This document shows, in pieces, positions 25,893 to 34,710 of a stretch of DNA of 55,927 nucleotides (its first letter is position 1; each line of letters begins with the position of its first letter). The stretch is taken from positions 1 through 55,927 of the forward strand of contig JAOMEP010000006.1 in assembly GCA_028345965.1 (NCBI GenBank), written 5' to 3'. The notes under the pieces are model-generated. The model saw only the letters and a list, made by a program, of their open reading frames with translations, had not been told where the DNA came from and did no database searches. The translations under genes and the position numbers were made by a program. The DNA is from Candidatus Nitrosopelagicus sp. Its GTDB lineage: Archaea > Thermoproteota > Nitrososphaeria > Nitrososphaerales > Nitrosopumilaceae.

Positions 25893-25936
25893 TGTGATCA
25901 TTATTATATTCATAATTCAAAATTAGATTGAATCTT

Positions 25937-26950
25937 ATGACTGTTGAATCATCATACCCCTCTGCTAATCCTGAAATTCAAACATTAACTGAACAATCTA
26001 AAACGTATGCTAAACAAATAATGACTATTGTTGACGAAGTTCAAAAAGTTATAGTAGGACAAGAGGAAGTAATTAAAAAATTAGTAATTGCAATGATGGC
26101 TGATGGACATGTTCTCCTAGAAGGTGTTCCTGGTCTAGCTAAAACCAAAATGGTTGACACATTATCAAAAACACTCGGTGCAAACTTTTGTCGTATACAG
26201 TTTACACCAGATTTACTTCCTGCTGATATAACTGGAACAAAAATCTATGATAACAAAAATGAAAAGTTTGTCACTGAAAAAGGTCCTGTCTTTAGCAATC
26301 TAATACTTGCAGATGAAATAAATCGTGCACCTCCAAAAGTTCAATCTGCATTACTTGAAGCAATGCAAGAACGTCAAGTCAGTATACATGGTGATACATT
26401 TGAAATTGAAAAACCATTTTTAGTTCTTGCAACACAAAATCCAATTGAGAGTGAAGGTACCTACAGATTACCTGAAGCACAAATTGATAGATTCGCATTA
26501 AAATTAATCATTAACTATCCATCAAAAGAAGATGAAAAACTAATCATTCAACGGAATACACAAGAAACCAAACCATCTGCAAAAAATATTGTTTCAAAAG
26601 ATGTAGTACTTGAGATACAAAAATTTGTCCAAAAAATCTATGCAGATGAAAAAATTGAAGAATATGTATCAAGTATTGTGGATGCCACAAGAAATCCAAA
26701 AAATTATGGTCTTGAATTAGGTGATATGATAGAATTTGGTGCATCTCCACGTGCATCTATTTGGTTAATTTTAGCAGCAAAAGCACATGCATTACTAGCA
26801 GGAAGAGGATTTGTCATACCTGATGACATTAAATCAATTGCACATGACGTCTTACGACACAGAATCATCTTAACATTTGAAGCAGAAGCTGAAGGAAACA
26901 CATCTGATGCTTTAATTGATAAAATATTAGAAAAAGTGCGCGCGCCATAG
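25937..26950 (+). CDS. MoxR-type AAA+ ATPase
   Basis: 337-aa chaperone-like ATPase (a TTG three codons upstream is an alternative start). Walker A LLEGVPGLAKTKM (about residues 56-68), Walker B LILADEINRAPP (about 118-129), sensor-1 region VLATQNPIESEGTYRLPEAQ (about 155-174) and arginine-finger segment IDRFALKL are all present. MoxR proteins pair with VWA-domain proteins to assemble or load cofactors into complexes. Here it heads an operon with DUF58, VWA and DUF4129-like genes, spaced 2-6 bp apart. Target complex unknown. Confidence 0.93.
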   Translation: MTVESSYPSANPEIQTLTEQSKTYAKQIMTIVDEVQKVIVGQEEVIKKLVIAMMADGHVLLEGVPGLAKTKMVDTLSKTLGANFCRIQFTPDLLPADITGTKIYDNKNEKFVTEKGPVFSNLILADEINRAPPKVQSALLEAMQERQVSIHGDTFEIEKPFLVLATQNPIESEGTYRLPEAQIDRFALKLIINYPSKEDEKLIIQRNTQETKPSAKNIVSKDVVLEIQKFVQKIYADEKIEEYVSSIVDATRNPKNYGLELGDMIEFGASPRASIWLILAAKAHALLAGRGFVIPDDIKSIAHDVLRHRIILTFEAEAEGNTSDALIDKILEKVRAP

Positions 26951-26956
26951 AACCTC

Positions 26957-27829
26957 ATGTCTGAAATTAAAGATCTTCTAAAACGTATTCGGGAATTAGA
27001 AATCAAAACTAAGGGATTAGTAGATGGTATGATGGCAGGAAGCTACAAATCAAAAATTCGTGGAAGGGGTATTGAATTTTCTGAAGTTAGAGAATATGTT
27101 TTAGGTGATGATGTAAGACATATTGATTGGAATGTTACTGCAAGAACTAACAAATTACACGTAAAAGAGTTCGTTGAAGAACGTGATTTGCGTGTATATG
27201 TGATTTTTGATTATTCTGCAAGTAATGATTTTGGATTTTTAAAAAGTAAAAAATCAATAGGACATGAAGTTGCAGCATCTATAATATTTTCTGCAATGAA
27301 AAATAATGATAATGTTGGACTTGGAATATTTACTGATAAACTTGAACAATTTGTTCCTGCAAGAAAAGGCCGTAAACATAGTTTATCATTACTTCGAACA
27401 TTACTTGCGTACAAACCAAAAAGTTCACAAACTAACATTGAATCTTCATTGTCGCAATTACATCACATTCTAGGACAACAGAGTGTAATATTCATAATTT
27501 CAGATTACATCTCTCCAAACTTTTTACGTCCATTAAAATTTCTTAAAAATCGTCATGATGTAATTTTAGTAAATCTCTCTGACATACGTGAATCTGAGTT
27601 ACCAGACATTGGATATACAATGTTAGAAGATATTGAATCTGGAGAACAATTACTGGTTAACACATCTGATAAATCATTTAGAGATGCATTTACAAAAAAT
27701 TCTCAAGATAACCATGAAAAAATAAAAAATGATATTACAAAATTAAAGGTAGAAATGGTTAATGTTTCAGAACAGGTTCCTTTTGATACTGCATTAAGAC
27801 AATTCTTTAATCAAAGGATGAGGCGATAA
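26957..27829 (+). CDS. DUF58 domain protein
   Basis: 290 aa, the standard partner of MoxR ATPases. It contains the DUF58 segment GRGIEFSEVREYVLGDDVRHIDWNVTAR (about residues 36-63) followed by LHVKEFVEERDLRVYVIFDYSASNDFG, a VWA-like fold with a degenerate MIDAS. It is 6 bp after the MoxR stop and 2 bp before the VWA gene. Cytosolic by sequence. Role is likely as adaptor between MoxR and its target. Confidence 0.92.
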   Translation: MSEIKDLLKRIRELEIKTKGLVDGMMAGSYKSKIRGRGIEFSEVREYVLGDDVRHIDWNVTARTNKLHVKEFVEERDLRVYVIFDYSASNDFGFLKSKKSIGHEVAASIIFSAMKNNDNVGLGIFTDKLEQFVPARKGRKHSLSLLRTLLAYKPKSSQTNIESSLSQLHHILGQQSVIFIISDYISPNFLRPLKFLKNRHDVILVNLSDIRESELPDIGYTMLEDIESGEQLLVNTSDKSFRDAFTKNSQDNHEKIKNDITKLKVEMVNVSEQVPFDTALRQFFNQRMRR

Positions 27830-27831
27830 AT

Positions 27832-28782
27832 ATGGATTATGAATTTGGTTATTGGTATGTTTTACTTGCTCTTTTGATATTACCTGGTTTTTTTTATTTA
27901 TACAGATTTTACACAAAGACAAAGAAATCAAATTCATTAAAATTTAGTAATTTACAGCTTGTAAAAAATTCTGTTTCATCGCAATCTCAATTAAGAAAAC
28001 ATCTTCCGTTTATACTGATACTTGTTGCCGTAGGCTTGATCATAATTGGTCTTGCAGATCCGAGAATACCTCTTGAAAATATACAAGAAGGAGTAAATGT
28101 TGTTCTCGTTCTTGATGGTTCTGGCAGTATGGCTGCAACAGATTACCCTCCTACTAGATTAGAATCTGCAAAAGATGCAGCTGAGATTCTAATATCCAAT
28201 CTTGAACCAAATGATCATACTGGAATAATTTTATTTGAATCTGGTGCTACCACCGTTTCATACCTAACTCCATTCAAAGACAAAACCATTGATGATTTAC
28301 AGTCAATTAGACAAAGAGATGGCGCAACTGCAATTGGAGATGGTCTTGTATTGGGTGTGGATATGGCAAATTCCATACCTAACAAAAAGAAAGTGGTTAT
28401 TTTACTAAGTGACGGTGATCATAATGCTGGTGTAGTTACTCCAAATGAAGCAGTACAATATGCGTTACAGAAAAAAATTCAAATTCACACAATAGGTATG
28501 GGTTCAGATGAACCTGTATTACTTGGAACTAACATTTATGGAAATCCTCTTTATGCAGAATTAAATGAAGAGGAGTTGATTGCTATTGCAACTGCAGCGA
28601 ATGGAAAGTATTACAAATCTGTTGATAATAATAGTCTGAATGAAATTTTCGAAGAAATTTCTGATGAAATTGACAGGGAGTTGGAGCAGGTAAGTATCAA
28701 AGATTGGTTTTTTATTGCAGCCGTCGTTGTTCTAGCTGCTAATATTTACATTGTATACGGCAAATATAGAATAGTGATTTAA
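27832..28782 (+). CDS. membrane-anchored VWA domain protein (BatA-like)
   Basis: 316 aa. Two N-terminal transmembrane helices (about residues 8-24 and 58-76) precede a VWA domain with a full MIDAS (DGSGSM, about 98-103; T about 174 in RDGATAIGDGLV; SDGDHNAG). A last helix (DWFFIAAVVVLAANIYIVY) ends the protein. This is the BatA/BatB plan of aerotolerance-type operons. It lies between DUF58 and the DUF4129-like gene, separated by 2 bp each. Confidence 0.9.
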   Translation: MDYEFGYWYVLLALLILPGFFYLYRFYTKTKKSNSLKFSNLQLVKNSVSSQSQLRKHLPFILILVAVGLIIIGLADPRIPLENIQEGVNVVLVLDGSGSMAATDYPPTRLESAKDAAEILISNLEPNDHTGIILFESGATTVSYLTPFKDKTIDDLQSIRQRDGATAIGDGLVLGVDMANSIPNKKKVVILLSDGDHNAGVVTPNEAVQYALQKKIQIHTIGMGSDEPVLLGTNIYGNPLYAELNEEELIAIATAANGKYYKSVDNNSLNEIFEEISDEIDRELEQVSIKDWFFIAAVVVLAANIYIVYGKYRIVI

Positions 28783-28784
28783 CT

Positions 28785-30293
28785 TTGAGAAAAATTTCTG
28801 GTACTTTCATATTACTTCTAGGAATAATGCCGCTTTTTGCATTATCAGCATTTGGAGGTGGGGGTTTTGGGTCTGCAATCAGTTTTGAGGTATTAAAATC
28901 TGATTCTGGATTTATAATACAACAATTGGATGAAACTGGGAATACTGTTTTCTTACAACATGTTTTGACAAATGATTCTGGTACTCCTGTGAATGTTTCA
29001 GTTTCTAGTTTTCAAAGTGTTGAATTTCAAAAAGTAGATGAAACGTGCAAGCCTATAACATTATTTACAAATCATATCTTGGTAATCCCATATTCTCCGG
29101 TTCAAATTTCTGATTTGGGACGATATGTAATGCTTCCTGCATTAGTTGAATTTGAACATCCTGAAACTTTTGAACCAATTGAAATCTATTTTGAAAAATA
29201 CAATCTTTTACTTGATGATGGAGTAAATGCGGGATTCACAAATGCTGTTGATTTTTCATGTGATGATGTTTACGCTGAAATGAATCCTCGATATGAACAT
29301 GCATTTGATGATAATTTAGGAATGCAGGATTCTGGTTCATCTTCTTCACAAGCTGGTGGACAAGGAAATCAACAACAAGGTGGTGGTCAAGGTAACCAAC
29401 AACAAGGTGGTGAACAAGAAAATAATTCCCAAAATGGTCCACAATCAGGCACAAATTTAACTCCACAAGAACAAGAACTTCTCCAACAGGCTGAAGAATT
29501 ACTTAGTGAATATGAAATGGCAGCTGAATTGCAAAATGCACCTGTTAACCCTACAGAACGTCCATACTTGGTAGAGCAAAATACTGAACAATTTCGAGAT
29601 GAAATTAGAGAACGAATGCAAATACAAGAACAACTAATGCAGCAATTACAGCAAAATTCTGACTTTCAAAATTTTGATGAACAATTATCAAATGAAGGTT
29701 TGACACAACAACCTCCATCACTTTCTATGTCTGATGATGAGACCTTGTTATCGGTTCCATATGAAAATGATGATATGTCTGCTGCAATATCTGCAGAATT
29801 TCAAAATGGACAAATAACAAATGTCTTACTAGAACGTCCATCTGATGAAATAGAATCTAATCTCTTATGGATAATTCCTTTGATAATCGGAGTTATTGCG
29901 GTTGCAGTATTCATATCAATGAAACTTCCAAAAAAGAAATCAATCATACAAACTCCTATGATAGTAAAAAATGATAATTATACTATCAGCTATGTCGATC
30001 TAACCCGTGAAATGCTAACTGAGGCTCAACAAATGTATGATGAGGATCTTTTCAAAGATGCACATGAAAAACTATCTCAATCAATTCGATTCTATTACTC
30101 CAATAGATTTTCTACCGGAACAGAAATCACAAACATGGATGCATTACAATTATTAAGAAAAGAGAATATTCCTGAATTCGATTCTATACTTGACTATCTT
30201 AGTATGTGTGAAATGATTGAATTTGCAAAAAATCCTACGGAAAGAAAAAGATTCTTCTCTGCGATAGAGAGATTTTCACAAATTATTGAATAG
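28785..30293 (+). CDS. secreted/membrane protein with C-terminal DUF4129-like domain
   Basis: 502 aa from a TTG start. There is a signal peptide (about 1-23), an extracytoplasmic region, a low-complexity Gly/Gln-rich stretch (about 185-220, repeats of GGQGNQQQG), an acidic/Gln-rich region and a transmembrane helix (about 365-384, WIIPLIIGVIAVAVFIS). The C-terminal ~100 residues (MLTEAQQMYDEDLFKDAHEKL, DALQLLRKENIP) look like a cytosolic DUF4129/TPR-like domain. It is the last gene of the MoxR operon, a position often taken by BatD or DUF4129 proteins. Family assignment is tentative. Confidence 0.65.
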   Translation: MRKISGTFILLLGIMPLFALSAFGGGGFGSAISFEVLKSDSGFIIQQLDETGNTVFLQHVLTNDSGTPVNVSVSSFQSVEFQKVDETCKPITLFTNHILVIPYSPVQISDLGRYVMLPALVEFEHPETFEPIEIYFEKYNLLLDDGVNAGFTNAVDFSCDDVYAEMNPRYEHAFDDNLGMQDSGSSSSQAGGQGNQQQGGGQGNQQQGGEQENNSQNGPQSGTNLTPQEQELLQQAEELLSEYEMAAELQNAPVNPTERPYLVEQNTEQFRDEIRERMQIQEQLMQQLQQNSDFQNFDEQLSNEGLTQQPPSLSMSDDETLLSVPYENDDMSAAISAEFQNGQITNVLLERPSDEIESNLLWIIPLIIGVIAVAVFISMKLPKKKSIIQTPMIVKNDNYTISYVDLTREMLTEAQQMYDEDLFKDAHEKLSQSIRFYYSNRFSTGTEITNMDALQLLRKENIPEFDSILDYLSMCEMIEFAKNPTERKRFFSAIERFSQIIE

Positions 30294-30308
30294 TTTCAAA
30301 AATTTTGA

Positions 30309-30485
30309 TTAGATTTCTTTAATGAGCGTCTTGATGTTTGCCACATTTTCAGGAGTAAGTTCAATTTCTTTGTGTTCTGCTTTAACATGTTCTTCGATTT
30401 TCACCATCAATTCATTTTCTGTTGGTGCGCTTGCAGACCATTCACAATCTTTTCCTGCATCGTGGCAGCTGATACTTTTTGTCAT
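30309..30485 (-). CDS. DUF1059 family small protein
   Basis: 58 aa. It starts MTKSISCHDAGKDCEW, continues SAPTENELMVKIEEHVKAEH and ends ENVANIKTLIKEI, matching the conserved Cys-His-Cys and EHVKxxH pattern of DUF1059. The conserved Cys/His could bind a metal. ATG at 30483-30485, TAA at 30309-30311. Function of the family is unknown. Convergent with the MoxR operon's last gene and divergent from the 80-aa gene at 30578. Confidence 0.8.
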   Translation of the reverse strand: MTKSISCHDAGKDCEWSASAPTENELMVKIEEHVKAEHKEIELTPENVANIKTLIKEI

Positions 30486-30557
30486 ATTCGCTCAATGTTA
30501 TTAAGAAACATAAAAATTTTAAAAAAAAGTTATTAACTTTTTACACATTTATTAATA

Positions 30558-30579
30558 ATATTCTATAGTCATAGAATAT
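30558..30579. promoter_or_regulatory. perfect inverted repeat at the start codon of the 80-aa gene
   Basis: ATATTCTAT-AGTC-ATAGAATAT: 9-bp arms, 4-base spacer, running into the ATG at 30578-30580. A TATA-like run TTATTAATAATA precedes it. The position is that of an operator covering the transcription and translation start. Confidence 0.5.
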
Positions 30580-30820
30580 GACGACAATGATTCAAGTAAA
30601 TCTTGAAACTGAAAATGTTGACAACGCCGAAGCATGGGTAAATGAAATTGCCAATGTCTATGCAGATATGGAAATATCTGACATTAGCATATCTGGAAAT
30701 AAGATTTCATTTAAAGCCGGTCTTTCTGGAATGGATGATACCACTTCTGATGATATCAGACTAAAGATTGACGAGTATGCTACCATGTCTGACACACAAC
30801 TCAAAAACATTTCATGCTGA
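30578..30820 (+). CDS. small unassigned protein (80 aa)
   Basis: An 80-residue acidic protein with alternating strand/helix character (MIQVNLETENVDNAEAWVNEI; ISGNKISFKAGLSGMDD; IRLKIDEYATM), ending in Cys. No signal peptide or transmembrane helix. No family recognised. The perfect inverted repeat across its start suggests it is regulated. It stands between divergent DUF1059 and the convergent FeoB gene. Confidence 0.6.
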   Translation: MTTMIQVNLETENVDNAEAWVNEIANVYADMEISDISISGNKISFKAGLSGMDDTTSDDIRLKIDEYATMSDTQLKNISC

Positions 30821-30898
30821 TAACCCAAAATTCTTATTTTTTTTATCTCATTCAATGAATATTTTCAATTCAGAATGAACTATTACTTTTAATCAAAT

Positions 30899-32533
30899 CT
30901 AAAGAATGATATTCAAAACTTTATCTGAATGTGCAAGCAGTAATGTAAATCCAACAACTGCAACAATTTGTTTTCCTACCATTTTAATTGCAAACATCCA
31001 TGACATTTCACGAATAACGGTTAAGAATGTCACAATGCATGGAAGTAATGTTCCTGCTAGATAAACTCCTGTCAAAATTTGTAATGCTGAAAGTGAACTT
31101 ACTAAATTAGGTTCAGCAAGAAGTAATAATCCGTCTTTTCGAATAGAGCCAAATATTATTGCAAGCGATGCATCTTCCGGTAGATTAAAGAATTTCATTA
31201 GGAAACCAATCTCGACTGCAAAATAATCTATAATGCCTGTCCAACTTATGATGGACGCAACAAATGTGATTGCCAAAAATATTGGGAGTGCCATCTTAAA
31301 GAATTGACTAATGTTTGACTTTGATTCTCTCCAAATTGCACTGACTGTAGGTTTTTCAAAGAATACTTGTCCCTCAATTACTGGCATGTTTAACTTGACG
31401 CGATTTTTCTTTCTGCTGACCAGTCTGGTGTAAAGAATAGTTGTTGCTGTCAAAAAAAGTAAAAATGGAATTACCAACCAAGGCATACCAGATGCTGAAA
31501 AAACAGCAATAGATGCACTAAATTGGTATGAACATGCAGAACCAAAACTTATTGCAGAAACGGTTGTTCCTCTTGTGCAACTTGAACAGGATCTACTGCT
31601 AATAACGGCAGGAACATTACATCCAAACCCCATTACTATTCGAGTTACATCTCTCCCGCTTACTCCAATTTTCTTTACTAGTGGATGAATTGCTAAAGAT
31701 GTTCTATCCAATAATCCCGTTGATTTGTAAATCCCTAATACTAATGCGTATATTACAACTACAGGGGTCGCCCAAACAAAAAGAAATGGACCCATGGATA
31801 CAAATCCATAGTCTCCAACAAAAATGTCCATTAATGGCGATGGCAGGGTGCTAAGACTTTCTATTGGTCCTCTCAAAAGATCTGATATTATTGGATGAAT
31901 AAGCTCTCCAAAATAATTGGCTCCAATGACTGATAATATGGACGGAGAAAGCAATAATGCTAGTCCAATCAAAATCCCTGCGTGTTTTTTCTCAAGTATT
32001 GTTGATTTTGGCCTAATCGATATGCCTGTATGAACTGTTTTGTTCGAGAATACACGTAGATTCTCTAATGTCTCAAAAATACTACTTTTTTGAGAATCGG
32101 TAATTCTTCGTGCATCTAAGGCTGTAATGGGAATCTTAAGATCCTGTTCTAGATTTTCAAGCATACCTACATTTTTTGAAATAAATCTATCCCAATTTGT
32201 TACTATTATCATTCCTTTCTTGTTTTTGATCAATGGGAGAAAATATTCAATATCTTCATCTATGTTTGTGGCACTAACAACAAGTAATATGGAATCGTTT
32301 CCATGTATCGATGAAATTGCAATCTTTGTTGTTTCACTGTCTGAATCAAAAACAATTCCAGGGGTGTCGACAAAGGAAAATTTATCGTTGTTGTAAGATT
32401 CCTTTGAAACGGTGGAACCTTTAAAATTACTACTCTCTGCATCCTTTCCGGTAAGAGATGATATTAATTGTGATTTACCAACTCCTTCTTTACCGATTAC
32501 AATAATTTTTGGAGTTGAAGAACTTTTTAGCAT
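30899..32533 (-). CDS. feoB: FeoB-type ferrous iron transporter (short)
   Basis: Probable GTP-gated Fe(II) uptake pump. The start at ATG 32531-32533 (MLKSSSTPKIIVIG) is preferred; it overlaps the upstream gene by 7 bp. At 544 aa it is shorter than typical FeoB (650-800). The G domain has GKEGVGKS (G1) and FVDTPG (G3), but the G4 motif is degenerate (VTNWDRF instead of NKxD). The membrane core has GFGCNVPAVISSRS and a cysteine-rich follow-on (SCSSC, GSACSYQ) that departs from the usual segment. The second Gate motif (GIIDYFAVEIG) and a hydrophobic C-terminus are present. Confidence 0.75.
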   Translation of the reverse strand: MLKSSSTPKIIVIGKEGVGKSQLISSLTGKDAESSNFKGSTVSKESYNNDKFSFVDTPGIVFDSDSETTKIAISSIHGNDSILLVVSATNIDEDIEYFLPLIKNKKGMIIVTNWDRFISKNVGMLENLEQDLKIPITALDARRITDSQKSSIFETLENLRVFSNKTVHTGISIRPKSTILEKKHAGILIGLALLLSPSILSVIGANYFGELIHPIISDLLRGPIESLSTLPSPLMDIFVGDYGFVSMGPFLFVWATPVVVIYALVLGIYKSTGLLDRTSLAIHPLVKKIGVSGRDVTRIVMGFGCNVPAVISSRSCSSCTRGTTVSAISFGSACSYQFSASIAVFSASGMPWLVIPFLLFLTATTILYTRLVSRKKNRVKLNMPVIEGQVFFEKPTVSAIWRESKSNISQFFKMALPIFLAITFVASIISWTGIIDYFAVEIGFLMKFFNLPEDASLAIIFGSIRKDGLLLLAEPNLVSSLSALQILTGVYLAGTLLPCIVTFLTVIREMSWMFAIKMVGKQIVAVVGFTLLLAHSDKVLNIIL

Positions 32534-33330
32534 GGTAAGCCATCCCATCCACATGATGGACAAAAACTAACTTCTTCTGGCCATGAATCACCACACGCCC
32601 CACAAACTTTCTTTGTTTTTTGAGACTGTTGTGTAAGATTAGTTTGTAATGGCTCTAATGCGCCTGCACCATAATCTTGTTCTGGTGGTTCAAAAGTTTG
32701 AAGAATTTTTGGAAATTTTTCAGATAGTTCAGACCATTTTTTATCTAAGCGAACAGGAGGAGACAAATATTGACCATCTAATGATTTATCGCGATATGTT
32801 TGTCCACATGTTGTTAATACCCATTTTTCATATCTTTCTAACCACTTTATGGATTTAACAAGTAGTTTTAACATCAGAAGTTTTTCATCAGAAGTTTTTG
32901 GTATTGTGCAATGTGAAATCTGATTAGGTTCCCAAATATGAGATGGGATTGAATTAACATCAAGTAATTTTGGTATAAATTCATGACGCCACAAAAACAC
33001 CGCATCATTTTTTGTAGCAAATATCATTCCAAAACCAAAAAGAATTATTTGATCATCTTGTTCAGTTAATGAATATTGACTAGTTCCCTGTTTAGGAATT
33101 GGGGCGCTCTGTTTGGTAAATCCATATTCTGCTAAAAGATTTTTCTCGTATAGTATATCTTTGCCAAAGGCATAGATTTGTTTTGTAAAAAATCTCTGCC
33201 AGTCTTTTTGAACATATTTTGGAATATATTCTGAATAACTCTGGTTATTTTTCTCTTCTGCAGAATTTTGTTTATTCGCTTTTAGTTTTTCAACAAATTT
33301 CCCTGTAACGCTAAATGCCCGAGTTCCCAT
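32527..33330 (-). CDS. unassigned protein with C-terminal zinc ribbon, upstream of feoB
   Basis: 267 aa, soluble. The N-terminal ~220 residues have no motif I recognise; there are several Trp-rich segments (WRHEFIPKL, IKWLERYEKWVLTTCGQ). The C-terminus is a zinc ribbon (VCGACGDSWPEEVSFCPSCGW, two CxxC pairs) plus a final Cys. It overlaps the start of feoB by 7 bp, so the two are probably translationally coupled. A role in iron transport or its regulation is inferred only from this coupling. Confidence 0.6.
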   Translation of the reverse strand: MGTRAFSVTGKFVEKLKANKQNSAEEKNNQSYSEYIPKYVQKDWQRFFTKQIYAFGKDILYEKNLLAEYGFTKQSAPIPKQGTSQYSLTEQDDQIILFGFGMIFATKNDAVFLWRHEFIPKLLDVNSIPSHIWEPNQISHCTIPKTSDEKLLMLKLLVKSIKWLERYEKWVLTTCGQTYRDKSLDGQYLSPPVRLDKKWSELSEKFPKILQTFEPPEQDYGAGALEPLQTNLTQQSQKTKKVCGACGDSWPEEVSFCPSCGWDGLPC

Positions 33331-33447
33331 ATCTCCGTAACCACTAGATTTCTCAGGAATTTTTATATATTAAGATTATTGCTTATTCTTAATAATTATT
33401 ATGATAAATACCTAAAAACTTTAATATTCATAGGCGTCAAATAGTGT

Positions 33448-34522
33448 ATGCTTGAAGTAGTTGTCGTAGGAGCGGGACCCTCAGGAATTGGTGTATCAAT
33501 AATACTCCAAAAGATGGGAGTCAATTTTACAATTTTAGACCGTAATAATGTGGGTAGTTCTTTTCTTAAATGGCCAAAACAGATGAAATTACTAACTCCT
33601 TCGTTTTTTAGCAACACATTCAAAATGATAGACCTCAACGCAATAACTTATGATACTTCACCTGCATTGACGTTGCAGACAGAACATCCAAGTGGGCAAG
33701 AATATGCAGCATATCTGAAAAAACTTTCAGAGCATTTTAAGCTGCCAATTCAGGGTAACACCAATGTAGATTCAGTATCCAAAAAAGATGATGTATTTAC
33801 AATAAAAACTAACAAAGGAGAAATAAAATCTAAATATGTGGTCTGGGCTGCAGGCGAATTTCAATATCCAAAAATTCACTCATTTCCAGGTTCAAAACAT
33901 TGTACACATAATAGTTTGATTTCTAATTGGGAGGATGTTCAAGGTGAAGAATTTTTTGTTATTGGTGGTTATGAAAGCGGTATGGATACTGCAATTAACT
34001 TAGCAGCACGAAAAAAACGTGTCCTAATAATTGATAAAGATAATTTGTTAAGCACTGAAGATATAGATCCTAGTAGAACAATTTCCCCATACACAAAAGA
34101 CAGATTGAGAAAAGTCAACACTGACAACCTAATAGAGTTTCATACTGGAAAAAGATCAAAATGAGTATATAATTTTTACAGACAAAAAGAAACTTCGCTC
34201 AAAAACAAAACCAATCCTTGCTACCGGTTTTAAAGGAAGTCTTTCACTAATTAAAGGATTGTTTGACTGGGAAGATGGAAAATCACAATTAAATTCATAT
34301 GATGAATCTACAAAAACACCAGGACTTTATGTAACAGGTCCAATGCTACAATCTCATAATATGATCTTTTGTTTCATTTACAAATTCCAACAGAGATTCG
34401 CAGTCGTTGCAAATAATATTGGAATAAAATTAAGCAAAGATGTCTCTGTAATTGAACAGTACAAAAAAGAAGGAATGTATCTTGACAATCTGGAAAATGC
34501 CAAAGACGAGTGTGCATGCTGA
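33448..34522 (+). pseudogene. FAD-dependent NAD(P)-binding oxidoreductase interrupted by a frameshift
   Basis: A flavoprotein whose frame is broken near 34153. The first frame starts MLEVVVVGAGPSGIGVSI (GxGxxG at 8-13), holds a second nucleotide-binding motif FVIGGYESGMDTA (about 170) and stops at 34164. Continuing in the next frame from the A5 run at 34149-34153 gives an unbroken continuation (ATGF, PGLYVTGPML) to 34522, ending ECAC. One A too many would explain it. The product resembles ArsO/thioredoxin-reductase-like monooxygenase flavoproteins and lies next to an arsenic cluster, but the substrate is unknown. It may be a pseudogene, a sequencing error or a slippage site. Confidence 0.6.
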
Positions 34523-34526
34523 AACG

Positions 34527-34706
34527 ATGAAAAGTTTAGAAGATAATTTACAAGAGTGTATAAACGAGATGATATGGGCAGATAACCGACAAGATACTAT
34601 CTATTGGTTAGGCAGAGTAGACGCATTTATGAAAATGGTTCATGAGCATGATTATCAATTATCTCTTTCAGTAAAACTTGAAAAATGTACTATTGAAGAA
34701 AAGTAA
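34527..34706 (+). CDS. 59-aa unassigned protein after the flavoprotein
   Basis: ATG at 34527, 4 bp past the flavoprotein stop. 59 residues, acidic-to-neutral and helical by eye (LEDNLQECINEMIWADNRQDT, GRVDAFMKMVHEHD, LSLSVKLEKCT). Two Cys and two His are present. A longer reading upstream to 34452 would overlap the flavoprotein. No family recognised. It is convergent with the aquaporin gene, 4 bp apart. Confidence 0.5.
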   Translation: MKSLEDNLQECINEMIWADNRQDTIYWLGRVDAFMKMVHEHDYQLSLSVKLEKCTIEEK

Positions 34707-34710
34707 TTTT

